64,000 nucleotides of DNA from Solirubrobacterales bacterium. GTDB taxonomy: Bacteria > Actinomycetota > Thermoleophilia > Solirubrobacterales > 70-9. Position numbers and translations under genes: made by a program. The stretch covers positions 1 to 64,000 of the forward strand of contig JAFKLL010000019.1 in the NCBI GenBank assembly GCA_017304845.1. The letters run 5' to 3'. Below, one piece after another: positions 33,602 through 42,852 of the stretch. Under the pieces are notes generated by a model. It saw only the letters and a program-made list of their open reading frames with translations, was not told the origin of the DNA and ran no database searches. How positions within the stretch are numbered: the stretch's first letter is position 1; each line of letters begins with the position of its first letter.

Positions 33602-34837
33602 TCAGGGCCGGATCAGGCTGGCGACGGCCTTGGGGTCGACCGTCTGCTGGTCGCCGGTCTCCATGTTCCGGAGCGATGCCGATCCGCCTGGCTCGAGGAT
33701 CAGCACGTGAGCGGCGCCGACCCGGTCGGCCTGCTTGAACTGGCCCTTCATGCTGCGGCCCGCCAGGTCCATCTCCACGGCCAGTCCGTGATGGCGGAGC
33801 TCGGCCGCCAAGGCGACCGCCTTGGTCCGGAGCTCGAGGTCGGCGAGCGCGATGAACAGGTCCATGCCCGGCGAGGTGACCTCCTCGTCCAGGGCCAGCA
33901 GCATCCGTTCGATCCCGGCGGCCCATCCGACCGCGGGGGTGGCCGGCCCGCCGAGCTGCTCGATCAGGCCGTCGTAGCGGCCGCCGCCACCGATCTCGGA
34001 CTGGGCGCCGAGCCGGTCGCAGACGAAGGAGAAGATCGTGCGGGTGTAGTAGTCGAGGCCACGGACCAGGGTCGGGTCGATCGTGAACTCGACCGAGGCC
34101 GCGCCGAGCAGGCTCTTGACCTCCTCGAAGTGCTCCGCGTCCTCCTCGCTGAGGTGATCGAGCAGCAGCGGAGCGTCGGCCATCACGGCCTTGGTGCCCT
34201 CGTGGTCCGAGTCGAAGGCCCGCAGCGGGTTGATCTCGATCCGCTCGCGGACGTCCTCGGAGAGCTCCTCGGCGCGGGACCGCAGATGCGACTTGAGCTC
34301 CTCCAGATAATTCGCTCTCGCGTCGAGGGAACCGAGGCTGCCCAGCTTGAGCTCGACGCCCGGGACGCCCAGCTCCTCGATCAGGTCGCTGATCAGGGTG
34401 ATCACCTCGACGTCGACCAGGGGCGAGTCGGAGCCGATCGCCTCCGCCCCGATCTGGTTGAACTGCCGGTAACGGCCCGCCTGCGGGCGTTCGTGACGGA
34501 AGAACGGACCGGCGTAGAACAGCTTCACCGGCTGCGGCAGGCGGTGCATGCCGTGCTCCACGTAGGCGCGGCAGATCGGCGCCGTGCCCTCGGGCCTCAG
34601 GGTCAGGCTGCGCCCGCCCTTGTCCTCGAAGGTGAACATCTCCTTGCGGACGATGTCGGTCGACTTGCCGACCCCGCGTTCGAAGAGCGATGTCTCCTCG
34701 AAGCTCGGGGTCATGATGAAGCGGTAGCCGGCCAGCCCGAATATCTCGCGGGCGGCCTGGTGCACCCGTTCGCGCTGGGCGGACTGCTCGGGTAGGACGT
34801 CGAAGGTGCCGCGCGGCGCCTTGAACTTCTCAGCCAT
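33602..34837 (-). CDS. hisS: Histidine-tRNA ligase
   Basis: 411-residue class II synthetase. Motif 1 region GTFDVLP, motif 2 LRPEGTAPICRAYVEHG with FRHERPQAGRYRQFNQ, histidine-specific VRGLDYYTRTIFSF and GGGGRYDGL, and a C-terminal anticodon-binding domain. ATG lies 7 nt after the MBL hydrolase stop, so the two are co-transcribed. Confidence 0.97.
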   Translation of the reverse strand: MAEKFKAPRGTFDVLPEQSAQRERVHQAAREIFGLAGYRFIMTPSFEETSLFERGVGKSTDIVRKEMFTFEDKGGRSLTLRPEGTAPICRAYVEHGMHRLPQPVKLFYAGPFFRHERPQAGRYRQFNQIGAEAIGSDSPLVDVEVITLISDLIEELGVPGVELKLGSLGSLDARANYLEELKSHLRSRAEELSEDVRERIEINPLRAFDSDHEGTKAVMADAPLLLDHLSEEDAEHFEEVKSLLGAASVEFTIDPTLVRGLDYYTRTIFSFVCDRLGAQSEIGGGGRYDGLIEQLGGPATPAVGWAAGIERMLLALDEEVTSPGMDLFIALADLELRTKAVALAAELRHHGLAVEMDLAGRSMKGQFKQADRVGAAHVLILEPGGSASLRNMETGDQQTVDPKAVASLIRP

Positions 34838-34844
34838 CAGTGGA

Positions 34845-35492
34845 TCACCTGGGAATCTCGGTCAGGAAGGGATTGGTCTCCAGCTCGGCCCCGAGCGTGG
34901 TCGCGCCCATGTGGCCGGGGAAGACACGGGTCTCCTCCGGGAAGGTGGCGATCAGCGTCTGGATCGACTGGAGCAGGGTCTCCCAGTCGCCGCCCGGGAG
35001 ATCGACCCGGCCGACCGAGCCCTGGAAGAGCACGTCGCCGGAGAACAGCAGGCCGGCCTCGGGGATCGAGTAGGTGACATGGCCGGGGCTGTGGCCCGGC
35101 GTGAAGAGGACGTCGATCTCGAAACCGGCCAGGGAGAGGTGCTCGCCCCCGGCGACGGTGTGGTCGGCGTCATAGCTCTCGTAGGGGCCGATGCCGGGCC
35201 ACGGCACGTAGGCCATCACGTCGGCCAGGATCGACACTTCGATCTCAGGGCAGTAGACCGGGGCGCCCGTCGCGCGGGCGATCGGGGCGACCGCCCCGAT
35301 GTGATCGAAGTGGCAGTGGGTGAGCAGGATCGCCTCCAGCTCCAGACCCCGCTCGGCCAGCGGCTCCATGAGCCGGTCCGCCTCGTCCCCCGGATCGATC
35401 AGCAGGGCCTTGTCAGCGCCCTCCCTGAAGATCAGGAACGAGTTCTCGGCGACCGGCCCGACCGTGGTTCCGATGACCTCGATCCCGGACAT
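34845..35492 (-). CDS. MBL-fold metallohydrolase (glyoxalase II-like)
   Basis: 215 residues. The metal-binding motif THCHFDHIGA is complete, followed by FTPGHSPGHVTY, FSGDVLFQGSVGR and FPGHMGATTLGAE, which supply the remaining ligands. Resembles the short hydroxyacylglutathione-hydrolase-like proteins commonly found next to hisS. Substrate unknown. The start sits 3 nt after the stop of the upstream membrane protein. Confidence 0.9.
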   Translation of the reverse strand: MSGIEVIGTTVGPVAENSFLIFREGADKALLIDPGDEADRLMEPLAERGLELEAILLTHCHFDHIGAVAPIARATGAPVYCPEIEVSILADVMAYVPWPGIGPYESYDADHTVAGGEHLSLAGFEIDVLFTPGHSPGHVTYSIPEAGLLFSGDVLFQGSVGRVDLPGGDWETLLQSIQTLIATFPEETRVFPGHMGATTLGAELETNPFLTEIPR

Positions 35493-35495
35493 GGG

Positions 35496-35864
35496 TCAGC
35501 CCTGGTTCTTGGCGCGGATGCGCTGACGCTCGCGCCGGCGCCAGAGGAAGAGGTCCATGTAGTAGCCGGCCGGGATGTAGAAGACCAGCATCACGAGCGC
35601 GATCAGCACCGCCCCGCCGAGCGGGCGGCCGAAGATCAGGATCAGCAGCAGGGCGAAGACGGCCGAGGCGATCGCGCCTCGCAGCAGTGCCCCGCGCCAG
35701 GTCGGCGGGTTGTCTCCCTTGGAGATCGTGCGGCCACCACCACCGGATCGGGCCTGGTTGCGGGCCTCGGCCCGATTTCTGGGACGTGAGCGACGCTTCG
35801 CCTCGAGGCTGCCCGCCTGGGTGCCCCGCTTCTTGCGCTGCCGCTTCTTCTTGGTCTGTGCCAC
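35496..35864 (-). CDS. Hypothetical membrane protein with basic N-terminus
   Basis: 122 residues: a very basic N-terminus (QTKKKRQRKKRGTQ), two membrane segments (GAIASAVFALLLILIFG and GGAVLIALVMLVFYIPAGYY) and a basic tail. No known family recognised. GTG at 35864 lies 6 nt after a TAAGTT box. Lies in front of the MBL-hisS pair and probably shares their transcript. Confidence 0.75.
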   Translation of the reverse strand: MAQTKKKRQRKKRGTQAGSLEAKRRSRPRNRAEARNQARSGGGGRTISKGDNPPTWRGALLRGAIASAVFALLLILIFGRPLGGAVLIALVMLVFYIPAGYYMDLFLWRRRERQRIRAKNQG

Positions 35865-35870
35865 GCCCGA

Positions 35871-35876
35871 AACTTA
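35871..35876 (-). promoter_or_regulatory. -10 box TAAGTT (leaderless) of membrane protein gene
   Basis: TAAGTT ends 6 nt before GTG 35864. Confidence 0.45.
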
Positions 35877-35884
35877 CCGAAGGG

Positions 35885-36763
35885 TCAATCCAGGCGGCGC
35901 TCGATCACGTGGAAGTCCGGATCGAAATCGCGGATCGGCACGTCCTCGGGATACTCGACCAGCGCCGCCTCCGGGATCAGGCCGATCAACTCGGCCTCGA
36001 TCACGTTCGTCCCGCGCAGCGCCGCCTCCGCACGGACCGCCTCGACCACCTCGGCCAGAGGGGTGGCGATCGGGTCGTGGACGTTGGTCGAGACCTGGGC
36101 ACGGCCGGTCGAGAGCTCGAGGCCCAGCGCCCGCACCCCGGGAATGCCGTCATCGGGGGTCTCGCGGATCGCGGCGGCGATCTCGCGGGCGATGCGGATG
36201 TCCGAGGTGGCCAGCTCCAGGTTGAAGGCGGCGAGCGGGGCGCGGGCGGTGACCAGAGTCGCCCCGGCGGTCGGGTGCGGCCGGTCGGGGCCGAAGTCCG
36301 ACTTCAGCCCGCCGGAGGTCATGCGTTGCCAGAGCGAATCGAGCCCTCCGGCCCGGTAGAAGGCCCGCTCGCGTCGGCTCGCGTCGGCGGCCAGCTCCCC
36401 GTAGAGGAAGACGGGCACCCCCATCTCGCCGATCGCCCGGCCCACCTCGAGTGCGACCTCGATCGCCGTCTCGCGGCGCCCCTCGCTGAGCCAGACCACC
36501 GGGCAGACGTCGAGCGAGCCGATCGCCGGATGGATTCCCTGCCACTCGGTCATGTCGATCTCATCGACCGCGGTGGTGGCGAGCCCGGAGAGCGCTTCGG
36601 CGAGGCACTCCGACGGTCCGGCGAGCGTGAAGACGGCGCGGTGATGGTCGATGTCGGCGTGCCGGTCGAGCAGCGTCACCTCGTTCCCGAGCGCTTCGCC
36701 GAGCCGGTCGAGAACCGCGAAGTCCCGGCCCTCCGAGACGTTCGGGACCGCCAGCAGGCTCAT
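35885..36763 (-). CDS. Glutamate formimidoyltransferase
   Basis: 292 residues, the size of the stand-alone FtcD N-terminal part. It transfers the formimino group from formiminoglutamate to tetrahydrofolate in histidine breakdown. Conserved segments: AVPNVSEGRD, DIDHHRAVFTLAG with the active-site His, GIHPAIGSLDVCPVVWL, PVFLYGEL, and SDFGPDRPHPTAGATLVTAR. No cyclodeaminase domain follows and no hut genes are visible, so the physiological context is open. Lies 16 nt after the aminopeptidase gene. Confidence 0.9.
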   Translation of the reverse strand: MSLLAVPNVSEGRDFAVLDRLGEALGNEVTLLDRHADIDHHRAVFTLAGPSECLAEALSGLATTAVDEIDMTEWQGIHPAIGSLDVCPVVWLSEGRRETAIEVALEVGRAIGEMGVPVFLYGELAADASRRERAFYRAGGLDSLWQRMTSGGLKSDFGPDRPHPTAGATLVTARAPLAAFNLELATSDIRIAREIAAAIRETPDDGIPGVRALGLELSTGRAQVSTNVHDPIATPLAEVVEAVRAEAALRGTNVIEAELIGLIPEAALVEYPEDVPIRDFDPDFHVIERRLD

Positions 36764-36779
36764 CGGGGCGCCGTTCCGC

Positions 36780-37727
36780 TCAAACCAGCAGCCTGCCTTC
36801 CAGCACGACCGGGGTGCCGTCGATCGTCACCTCGGGCCGCAGCGAGACGACGTCGAGATGGACCGGGACCTGGACGTTGCCGCCGATCGCGGCCGAGGCG
36901 CCGAAGGCGATGTGGGCCGTGCCGAGGATCTTCTCGTCCTCGAGGATGTTCCCGGTCAGGATCGCCTTCTCGTTGGTGCCGATCCCGAGCTCGGCGACGT
37001 TGGTGCCGTCCGGGCCGTGAACGGTCAGGAGATCCATCAGCTTCGCTCCCTCGGGCCCGGTCGCGGCGGTCAGATGGCCGTTCTCGATGGTCAGGGTGAC
37101 CGGCGCGGACACCAACCCCACCCCGGCGATCGACCCGTCCACCACCAGCGTTCCCTCGGCGGTCGCCGGGGCGATGAAGCCCTCGCCGCAGGGCAGGTTG
37201 CCGAAGGCGCCGACCGCGGTCAGCTCGCCGGCGTCCGGGATCGCCTTGCGCCCCTGCAGCCCGAGCGTGAGGTCTCCCCCGTGGTCGCAGGTGATCCGGG
37301 CCTCGGTCCCCCGGTCGAGCAGCTCGGCGACCCGATGGCCACGATGACGGAGCTTCTCCATGTCGTCGCTCATCACCCGGGCCATCATCTCCACGGTCGC
37401 GCCGGGCAGCGTCGCGGTCCTGGTCCCGGACTCGCTGGCCCGCTTCCGCGCGGCGGTGTGCGAGAGCGACTGGACGGTCGGGGCGAGCAACACGTCGGCG
37501 GCGACCATCGCCTCGGCGATCGTCGCGGGTGGCTCGCCCGCGTGGGAATCGCGTTCGGTCATCACCGCGAGGACGGCCTCGGCGCCGATCTCCTCCGCCT
37601 CGTCCCTCAGGGCGTCGCCCAGCTCGCGGGTGGCCGGGTTGCAGACGACCAGAACCTGCTCGTTCGGCCGTACCCCCATGCAGTCGTGGATGACCGTGCG
37701 CACCGCCCGGTCGAGATCGGAATCCAT
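36780..37727 (-). CDS. M29-like aminopeptidase (leucyl aminopeptidase/AmpS-like)
   Basis: 315 residues. The C-terminal half carries the M29 signature elements: ELGIGTNEKAILTGNILED, DEKILGTAHIAFG and PVHLDVVSLRPEV, with Glu, His and Asp residues as metal ligands in that family. The N-terminal half (PNEQVLVVCNPATREL, ADVLLAPTVQSLSHTAAR) also fits. Shorter than classical M29 enzymes (about 400 aa). ATG 37727 follows TAGTTT by 6 nt. Probably co-transcribed with the formimidoyltransferase. Confidence 0.8.
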   Translation of the reverse strand: MDSDLDRAVRTVIHDCMGVRPNEQVLVVCNPATRELGDALRDEAEEIGAEAVLAVMTERDSHAGEPPATIAEAMVAADVLLAPTVQSLSHTAARKRASESGTRTATLPGATVEMMARVMSDDMEKLRHRGHRVAELLDRGTEARITCDHGGDLTLGLQGRKAIPDAGELTAVGAFGNLPCGEGFIAPATAEGTLVVDGSIAGVGLVSAPVTLTIENGHLTAATGPEGAKLMDLLTVHGPDGTNVAELGIGTNEKAILTGNILEDEKILGTAHIAFGASAAIGGNVQVPVHLDVVSLRPEVTIDGTPVVLEGRLLV

Positions 37728-37733
37728 GACCGC

Positions 37734-37739
37734 AAACTA
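37734..37739 (-). promoter_or_regulatory. -10 box TAGTTT (leaderless) of aminopeptidase gene
   Basis: TAGTTT ends 6 nt before ATG 37727. Confidence 0.5.
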
Positions 37740-37760
37740 CTGAGGCGCGATCATTGGTCC

Positions 37761-38348
37761 ATGAAGTCGTGGCAGCCACCGCTGATCCTGATCGTGCTGA
37801 TCGTCCCGGCGGCGCTCGGCTTCGCCCTGGCCGGACCGGGTCTGGGCCTCAGCATCGCGGGGCTCTCCCTGGTCGCGTTGGCCGTGGTCGCGATGCTGGT
37901 TATCCCCCGCGACCCGATCGGCCGCACGCCCCGGCCGGAACTGGCGAGAAGGCTCCTGGTGGTCACGACCTTCCCGATCGAGGACGCCGCCTCTATCCAG
38001 CGGGTCGCGGACGAGGTGCGGCTCGGCTTCGACGAGAACGACTCCGAGGTGCGGCTGCTCACCCCGGCCACCAACACCTTCCTGCGCCGCTGGGCGACCG
38101 ACCTGGAACGGGCGCGCGATCGGGCCCAGCGCGACCTGGTCGTCTCGGTCGCGTCGCTGACCCTGGCCGGGGTCGATGCCAGCGCCCGGGTCGGCGACGA
38201 GGACCTGGTGCAGGCGGTCGAGGACGAGCTCGCCTCCTTCGACGCGACCGAGGTCTTCCTGCTGACCCGCGGCGACCCGGACTCGCAGGCGGCGGCGCAG
38301 CTCCGGGAGCGGCTTCTGCCCCGTTTCCACCACGTCGATCTTTCGTAG
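37761..38348 (+). CDS. Membrane protein with cytoplasmic USP-like domain
   Basis: 195 residues: two N-terminal membrane segments (ILIVLIVPAALGFALAG and IAGLSLVALAVVAMLVI) then an alpha/beta domain (about 60-195) with LLVVTTFPIEDAASIQRVADE and ATEVFLLTRGDPDSQAA, reminiscent of universal stress protein-type folds but without a clear ATP motif. Divergent from the aminopeptidase. I recognise no named family. Confidence 0.65.
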   Translation: MKSWQPPLILIVLIVPAALGFALAGPGLGLSIAGLSLVALAVVAMLVIPRDPIGRTPRPELARRLLVVTTFPIEDAASIQRVADEVRLGFDENDSEVRLLTPATNTFLRRWATDLERARDRAQRDLVVSVASLTLAGVDASARVGDEDLVQAVEDELASFDATEVFLLTRGDPDSQAAAQLRERLLPRFHHVDLS

Positions 38349-38431
38349 CGCGGCCCCGGATCCGGTCGACTCGGGACCGGATCGGAGCTATGGTGGGACA
38401 GCGGGCAAATCACCATCCCAAGGAGGCAATG

Positions 38432-38839
38432 ATGAGCCTGTCAGAAAGCAAGATCGCGGCGGTTGCCGCGGTAGGTGACATGGACCGGGCCAAGCGCTTC
38501 TACGAGGAGTCGCTGGGTCTCGATCCGGCCGACAGTGGTGCCGAGGGCACCGAGGTTCTGTACGCCTGTGGCGACGGGACCGGCCTGCTCGTGTATCCGT
38601 CACCGGAACACGCCGGCAAGGCCACGGCCACGATCGCCGCCTGGGAAGTCGAGGACTTCGACGCCGAGACCAGCTCCCTGAAAGAGCATGGGATCTCGTT
38701 CGAGAAGTACGACGGCTTCGACCAGGACGACGACGGGGTCATGAAGATGGGTGACATGCGTGTCGTGTGGTTCACGGACCCGGACGGCAACACCTTCGCT
38801 CTCAGCGGCCCCTGCCCGGGAGCATCCCGCCCGGCCTGA
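38432..38839 (+). CDS. VOC family protein (glyoxalase/bleomycin-resistance fold)
   Basis: 135 residues with the two beta-alpha-beta-beta-beta halves of the VOC fold: MDRAKRFYEESLGLDP in the first and MRVVWFTDPDGNTFALSG in the second. Such proteins bind a metal and act as isomerases, dioxygenases or binding proteins; the role here is unknown. A perfect AGGAGG site at 38421-38426 favours ATG 38432 over ATG 38429. Confidence 0.85.
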   Translation: MSLSESKIAAVAAVGDMDRAKRFYEESLGLDPADSGAEGTEVLYACGDGTGLLVYPSPEHAGKATATIAAWEVEDFDAETSSLKEHGISFEKYDGFDQDDDGVMKMGDMRVVWFTDPDGNTFALSGPCPGASRPA

Positions 38840-38858
38840 TCGGTCGCCCGGGCGGGAT
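38824..38858 (+). terminator. Hairpin terminator of VOC gene
   Basis: An 11-bp stem ATCCCGCCCGG/CCGGGCGGGAT surrounds the VOC stop codon in its loop and is followed by CTTTC. Confidence 0.65.
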
Positions 38859-38891
38859 CTTTCGCTTCCCGTCAACGGCCGGTCCCTGCGG

Positions 38892-38897
38892 TAGGTT
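38892..38897 (+). promoter_or_regulatory. -10 box TAGGTT (leaderless) of ABC ATPase gene
   Basis: TAGGTT ends 6 nt before ATG 38904. Confidence 0.5.
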
Positions 38898-38903
38898 CCG
38901 GGC

Positions 38904-39638
38904 ATGGAAGCCGTCATCGAGGTGAGGGGGCTGGTCAAGGATTTCGGGAGCACCCGGGCGCTGGACGGGCTCGACCTGAGCGTGGAGCCGGGGCAGGTCC
39001 ACGGCTTCCTCGGACCGAACGGGTCGGGTAAGTCGACCACGATCCGGGTGTTGCTGGGGCTGATCAAGGCCTCCGGCGGCGAGGCCCGGCTGTTCGGCGA
39101 GGACCCGTGGCGCCGTGCCGTCGAGCTGCACCGTCGCCTCGCCTACGTGCCGGGTGACGTGAACCTGTGGCCGAACCTGACCGGCGGTGAGACGATCGAC
39201 ATGCTGGGCTCGCTGCGCGGCGGGCTCGACCCGAAACGCCGTGAGGAGCTGGTCGAGCGGTTCGAGCTCGACCTGACCAAGAAGGCCTCCACCTACTCGA
39301 AGGGCAACCGCCAGAAGGTCGCCCTGGTCGCGGCCCTGGCGACCGACGCGGAGCTGTTCATCTTCGACGAGCCCACGTCCGGCCTGGATCCGCTCAAGGA
39401 GGCGGTGTTCCAGGAGTGCGTGAAGGAGATCACGGGCGAGGGCCACACGATCCTGCTCTCCAGCCACATCCTCGGCCAGGTGGAGCATCTGGCCGACACG
39501 CTGACGATCATCCGGTCCGGGAAGACGGTCGAGTCGGGGTCGATCGAGGAGCTGCGCAAGATGACCCACGAATCCGCGGATCCGGACCGGCCCGCCTCCC
39601 TGGAAGAGCTGTTCCTGAGCGTGTACGAACCGAAATGA
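38904..39638 (+). CDS. ABC transporter ATP-binding protein
   Basis: 244-residue nucleotide-binding subunit. Walker [10 protein letters not shown] (about 36-44), Q-loop/[12 protein letters not shown], a degenerate signature [11 protein letters not shown] and Walker [16 protein letters not shown], then the switch His in LSSHILGQ. It resembles ATPases of ABC-2 drug/polyketide exporters. Its stop overlaps the permease start (ATGA), forming a two-gene exporter operon. Confidence 0.93.
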   Translation: MEAVIEVRGLVKDFGSTRALDGLDLSVEPGQVHGFLGPNGSGKSTTIRVLLGLIKASGGEARLFGEDPWRRAVELHRRLAYVPGDVNLWPNLTGGETIDMLGSLRGGLDPKRREELVERFELDLTKKASTYSKGNRQKVALVAALATDAELFIFDEPTSGLDPLKEAVFQECVKEITGEGHTILLSSHILGQVEHLADTLTIIRSGKTVESGSIEELRKMTHESADPDRPASLEELFLSVYEPK

Positions 39639-41215
39639 GCCGGTTCACAGGAACCGGCGAGGCGCTGCGCTTCGCGCTGAAGCGCGACCGTCTCCTGTTG
39701 CCGCTCTGCGTGGTAGGCCTGATCGGCTGGGTTGGGCTCTACGTGGCCAGCTACTCGGGCCTGTACGGGACCCAGGCCGATCTGAACTCGCTCTACAAGA
39801 GCGTCGCCGGCAACCCGGCCCTGGTCGCGATGGTCGGCCCGACCGACGGCCTGCGGACGCTAGGCGGCGCCACCGCCTGGGAGACCTTGCCGGTGGTCTC
39901 GGTGATCAGCGCGATCTTCGCGATGTTCGTGGTGATCCGCCACACCCGGGCCGAGGAGGAGGACGGGCGCAGCGAGCTGCTGCTGGCTGCCGGCAGCGGT
40001 CGTCTCGCCACTCTCACGGCGGCGATGATCGTGACCGCCGGTTCGCTGACCCTGGCCGCGATCGGCTGGCTGGTGGTCTTCCTCGCGACCGGCTACGAGG
40101 CCGGCTCCTCGGTGCTGCTGGTCCTCTCGATCCTGGGCTTCGGCTATGTCTTCGTCGGCACCACGGCGATCTGCTGCCAGGTCACGGCCAAGGCGCGGAC
40201 GGCCCGGGGCCTGGTCGGGATCGTGATCGGCATCGCCTGGTTCCTGCGGGCGCTGGGCGACACCGGGCCCGAGGCCCTGACCTGGCTCTCGCCGCTCGGC
40301 TGGGCCCAGAGCACGAAGGCGTACTGGGACGACACCTGGTGGCCGCTGATCCTCCCGGTCGCGGCGACCGCGACCACGGTGGGGTTCGCACTCTGGCTGC
40401 TGTCCCGGCGCGACATCGGCAGCGGCCTGATCCAGCCCAGGCCCGGCCCGGATCGCGCCCACCCGTCTCTGCTCCATCCGCTGGGGTTCTCGTTGCGGGT
40501 GCAGCGCGGATCGATCATCGGCTGGACCTACCTGCTGTTCGTGTACGGGTTCGCGATCGGCGCGGTCGGCGACAACATCACCGGGATCCTGGAGTCGAGC
40601 GACGCCCTGACCGCCGCCTTCGCCGGCACTTCCAGCAACATCGTCGACTCCTACTTCGCGACGATCTTCACCGTGCTCGCCCTGATGGCGACCGGGTTCA
40701 CGATCGGCGGCGTGCTCAGGCCCCATTCCGAGGAGACCCACGACCGGGCGGCGCTGCTCCTGGCCGGACCGCTCGGCAAGGTGCGCTGGGCCTGGGGGCA
40801 TGTGCTGATCGCCTACGCCGCGAGCGCCCTGATGATGGCCCTGCTGGGCCTGGGCCTCGCGCTCGGCCTCGGCGTGGTCACCGGCGACTTCGGCGAGACG
40901 GGACGGCTGGTCGCCTCCGGCTTCGCCCAGGCCCCGGCGATGTGGCTGACCGCCAGCCTCGCGGTCCTGCTCTTCGGCATCTCGTCCCGCGCCTCGGTGG
41001 CCGCCTGGGGATTGCTGGTGGCCTTCGTGGTGATCTGGTCGGTGGCCTCCTTCGGCGACCTGCCGAGCTGGATCGTCGACCTCTCCCCCTACTCCCACGT
41101 GCCGGCCGTACCGGCCGTGCCCCTGGAGGCCGGCCCCCTGGTCACGATGACCGCGATCGCCGCCGCCGTCACCACGATCGGCCTGGCCCTGTGGCGCCGC
41201 CGAGACCTCCTCTAA
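39635..41215 (+). CDS. ABC-2 type exporter permease
   Basis: 526-residue integral membrane protein with about 12 hydrophobic segments in two halves, for example [51 protein letters not shown]. Conserved loop [16 protein letters not shown] in the first half and [17 protein letters not shown] in the second are typical of the polyketide-antibiotic exporter permeases of actinobacteria. ATG 39635 overlaps the ATPase stop. Substrate unknown; no biosynthetic genes are adjacent. Confidence 0.9.
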   Translation: MSRFTGTGEALRFALKRDRLLLPLCVVGLIGWVGLYVASYSGLYGTQADLNSLYKSVAGNPALVAMVGPTDGLRTLGGATAWETLPVVSVISAIFAMFVVIRHTRAEEEDGRSELLLAAGSGRLATLTAAMIVTAGSLTLAAIGWLVVFLATGYEAGSSVLLVLSILGFGYVFVGTTAICCQVTAKARTARGLVGIVIGIAWFLRALGDTGPEALTWLSPLGWAQSTKAYWDDTWWPLILPVAATATTVGFALWLLSRRDIGSGLIQPRPGPDRAHPSLLHPLGFSLRVQRGSIIGWTYLLFVYGFAIGAVGDNITGILESSDALTAAFAGTSSNIVDSYFATIFTVLALMATGFTIGGVLRPHSEETHDRAALLLAGPLGKVRWAWGHVLIAYAASALMMALLGLGLALGLGVVTGDFGETGRLVASGFAQAPAMWLTASLAVLLFGISSRASVAAWGLLVAFVVIWSVASFGDLPSWIVDLSPYSHVPAVPAVPLEAGPLVTMTAIAAAVTTIGLALWRRRDLL

Positions 41216-41236
41216 GCCCCCGCCCGCCCCAAGGCC

Positions 41237-41283
41237 GCGAGATGCAGATCCGCGCCAGATAGCGCACCCAACTCGCATCTCGA
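41237..41283. repeat. Interspersed palindromic repeat, copy 1
   Basis: About 46 bp with terminal inverted repeats GCGAGATGC and GCATCTCG and an inner GCGCC/AGCGC pairing. Its reverse complement matches the copy at 58439-58485 at most positions. Lies between the ABC permease stop and the tRNA gene. Confidence 0.65.
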
Positions 41284-41341
41284 CGCCCGCCCCCGCCAAA
41301 CGTCGAGACCACCCCGGAATCATCTAGACTCCCGCGTCCCC

Positions 41342-41415
41342 GCCGGGGTAGCTCAGCTGGTTAGAGCAGCGGAATCATAATCCGCGTGTCGGGGGTTCGA
41401 GTCCCTCCCCCGGTA
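41342..41415 (+). tRNA. tRNA with anticodon CAT (Met, or Ile2 if lysidine-modified)
   Basis: A 74-nt cloverleaf: acceptor GCCGGGG pairs with CCCCGGT, D-arm GCTC/GAGC, anticodon stem GCGGA/TCCGC with loop ATCATAA (anticodon CAT, T at position 33), variable loop GTGTC and T-arm GGGGG-TTCGAGT-CCCTC. CCA is not encoded. It begins G-U rather than with an unpaired initiator-type end, so it is not an initiator tRNA. Elongator Met is most likely; Ile2 is possible. Confidence 0.93.
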
Positions 41416-41526
41416 CTGCCTGGACGCCCTGCAGGTCGAGTTCGAATGGCGATGGACAAAGTGCAATAGGGCACCCTGGCGATGCCAAAAGGCAGGGAGT
41501 TCTGGAGCCCGAGGGCGCCCTCGGGC

Positions 41527-41883
<357 letters not shown>

Positions 41884-41958
41884 GAACCGAGGCTACAGGT
41901 GGCTGGCCCCGAACCGCACCATCTACGGCGAAGTTGTCTACTCCTGTCGTGCGTGCGA

Positions 41959-41985
41959 TTGTCAGATACCAATGTGTTGTAAAGT
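41959..41985 (+). promoter_or_regulatory. Candidate promoter of the 42-44.6 kb cassette
   Basis: TTGTCA (41959-41964) and TAAAGT (41980-41985) are 15 bp apart in a locally A/T-rich stretch about 70 nt before the first cassette gene. Confidence 0.3.
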
Positions 41986-42051
41986 AGTCCACGGAGGCGT
42001 TGACGTGTCGCAGTGCGGTGTATTCCATCCGTAGGTCGCCCCACCTACTGA

Positions 42052-42849
42052 ATGACAGGACTGTCATATCCAGTGAATGCGTACGGCCTCCAAACTCTCT
42101 CGAGCTTTGACTTGAATCATGTCTGGGATTCCATGCCTACGTACGTGCGTTGGACCCTCTCCGCCGTCTTTCTCGCTGTCCTCCTGGCCGTGGTGGCCAA
42201 CGAGATCACCCGGTACCTAAACGAACGGACAACTGTCCGCCTCGTCACTAGCTCAAGATCCGCAGATTTTGACGGATTCGCCGATCTCTACGTAGATCTC
42301 ATACGTCTCGAAGACCAAGTGCCCGTTGAAATTCTGCGTCGCTACGTGGACAATCAGAACCTCAGTCCCACCCGTCTGCGAAAACTCGCGCGAGCCGGAA
42401 AGAGGAAACCGCATCTAGTCCAGCACGCGCTCGTCGTTGCCCGAGTACGAAAACGCGTCGTCGCCTTCGCGAAGCTGATTGTGTTGGATGGCAGTCGCCT
42501 GGTTTTCATCGCGTACCTCGGCTCAGACGACAAGAACGCCACTCAACACCTTGTCTCTCAGATCGTAAAACGCGCTGCGTTGCGCCTTCCGCCCCTCGAC
42601 TTCCTTGTCTACGAGTTCATGGACAGGGACGATAGGTCCCGTTCTCGCCTGCGGCACTACGCCGAGAGTCACGGAGGGCACCTGTTCGAGTTCCATGGCT
42701 ATCAGCAACCAAGCATGTCAGCCCGGCCGCTCCCGTCCGAGGTCGAATCAGACGGGATCTTATCCCTAGCTGAGCGTGTTGACTACTACGAGTACCTAGA
42801 GACGCTCGCGGACCTTGTATCTGATTCCCTGGTTCTTAGAGGAGAATAG
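42052..42849 (+). CDS. Membrane-anchored protein with possible GNAT-like domain
   Basis: 265 residues. One membrane segment (TLSAVFLAVLLAVVANEI, about 34-53) precedes a cytoplasmic domain (about 60-265). The middle part (VVAFAKLIVLDGSRLVFIAYLG, then HLVSQIVKRAAL and LRHYAESHGGHLFEFHGY) follows the strand-helix order of GNAT acetyltransferases, but no clear acetyl-CoA loop is seen. Codon use differs from neighbours (TTA, AAA, ATA codons; more A/T at third positions). First gene of a four-gene plus-strand cassette, 3 nt before the SET gene. No good ribosome-binding site precedes ATG 42052; ATG 42133 is an alternative. Confidence 0.6.
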   Translation: MTGLSYPVNAYGLQTLSSFDLNHVWDSMPTYVRWTLSAVFLAVLLAVVANEITRYLNERTTVRLVTSSRSADFDGFADLYVDLIRLEDQVPVEILRRYVDNQNLSPTRLRKLARAGKRKPHLVQHALVVARVRKRVVAFAKLIVLDGSRLVFIAYLGSDDKNATQHLVSQIVKRAALRLPPLDFLVYEFMDRDDRSRSRLRHYAESHGGHLFEFHGYQQPSMSARPLPSEVESDGILSLAERVDYYEYLETLADLVSDSLVLRGE

Positions 42850-42852
42850 AAA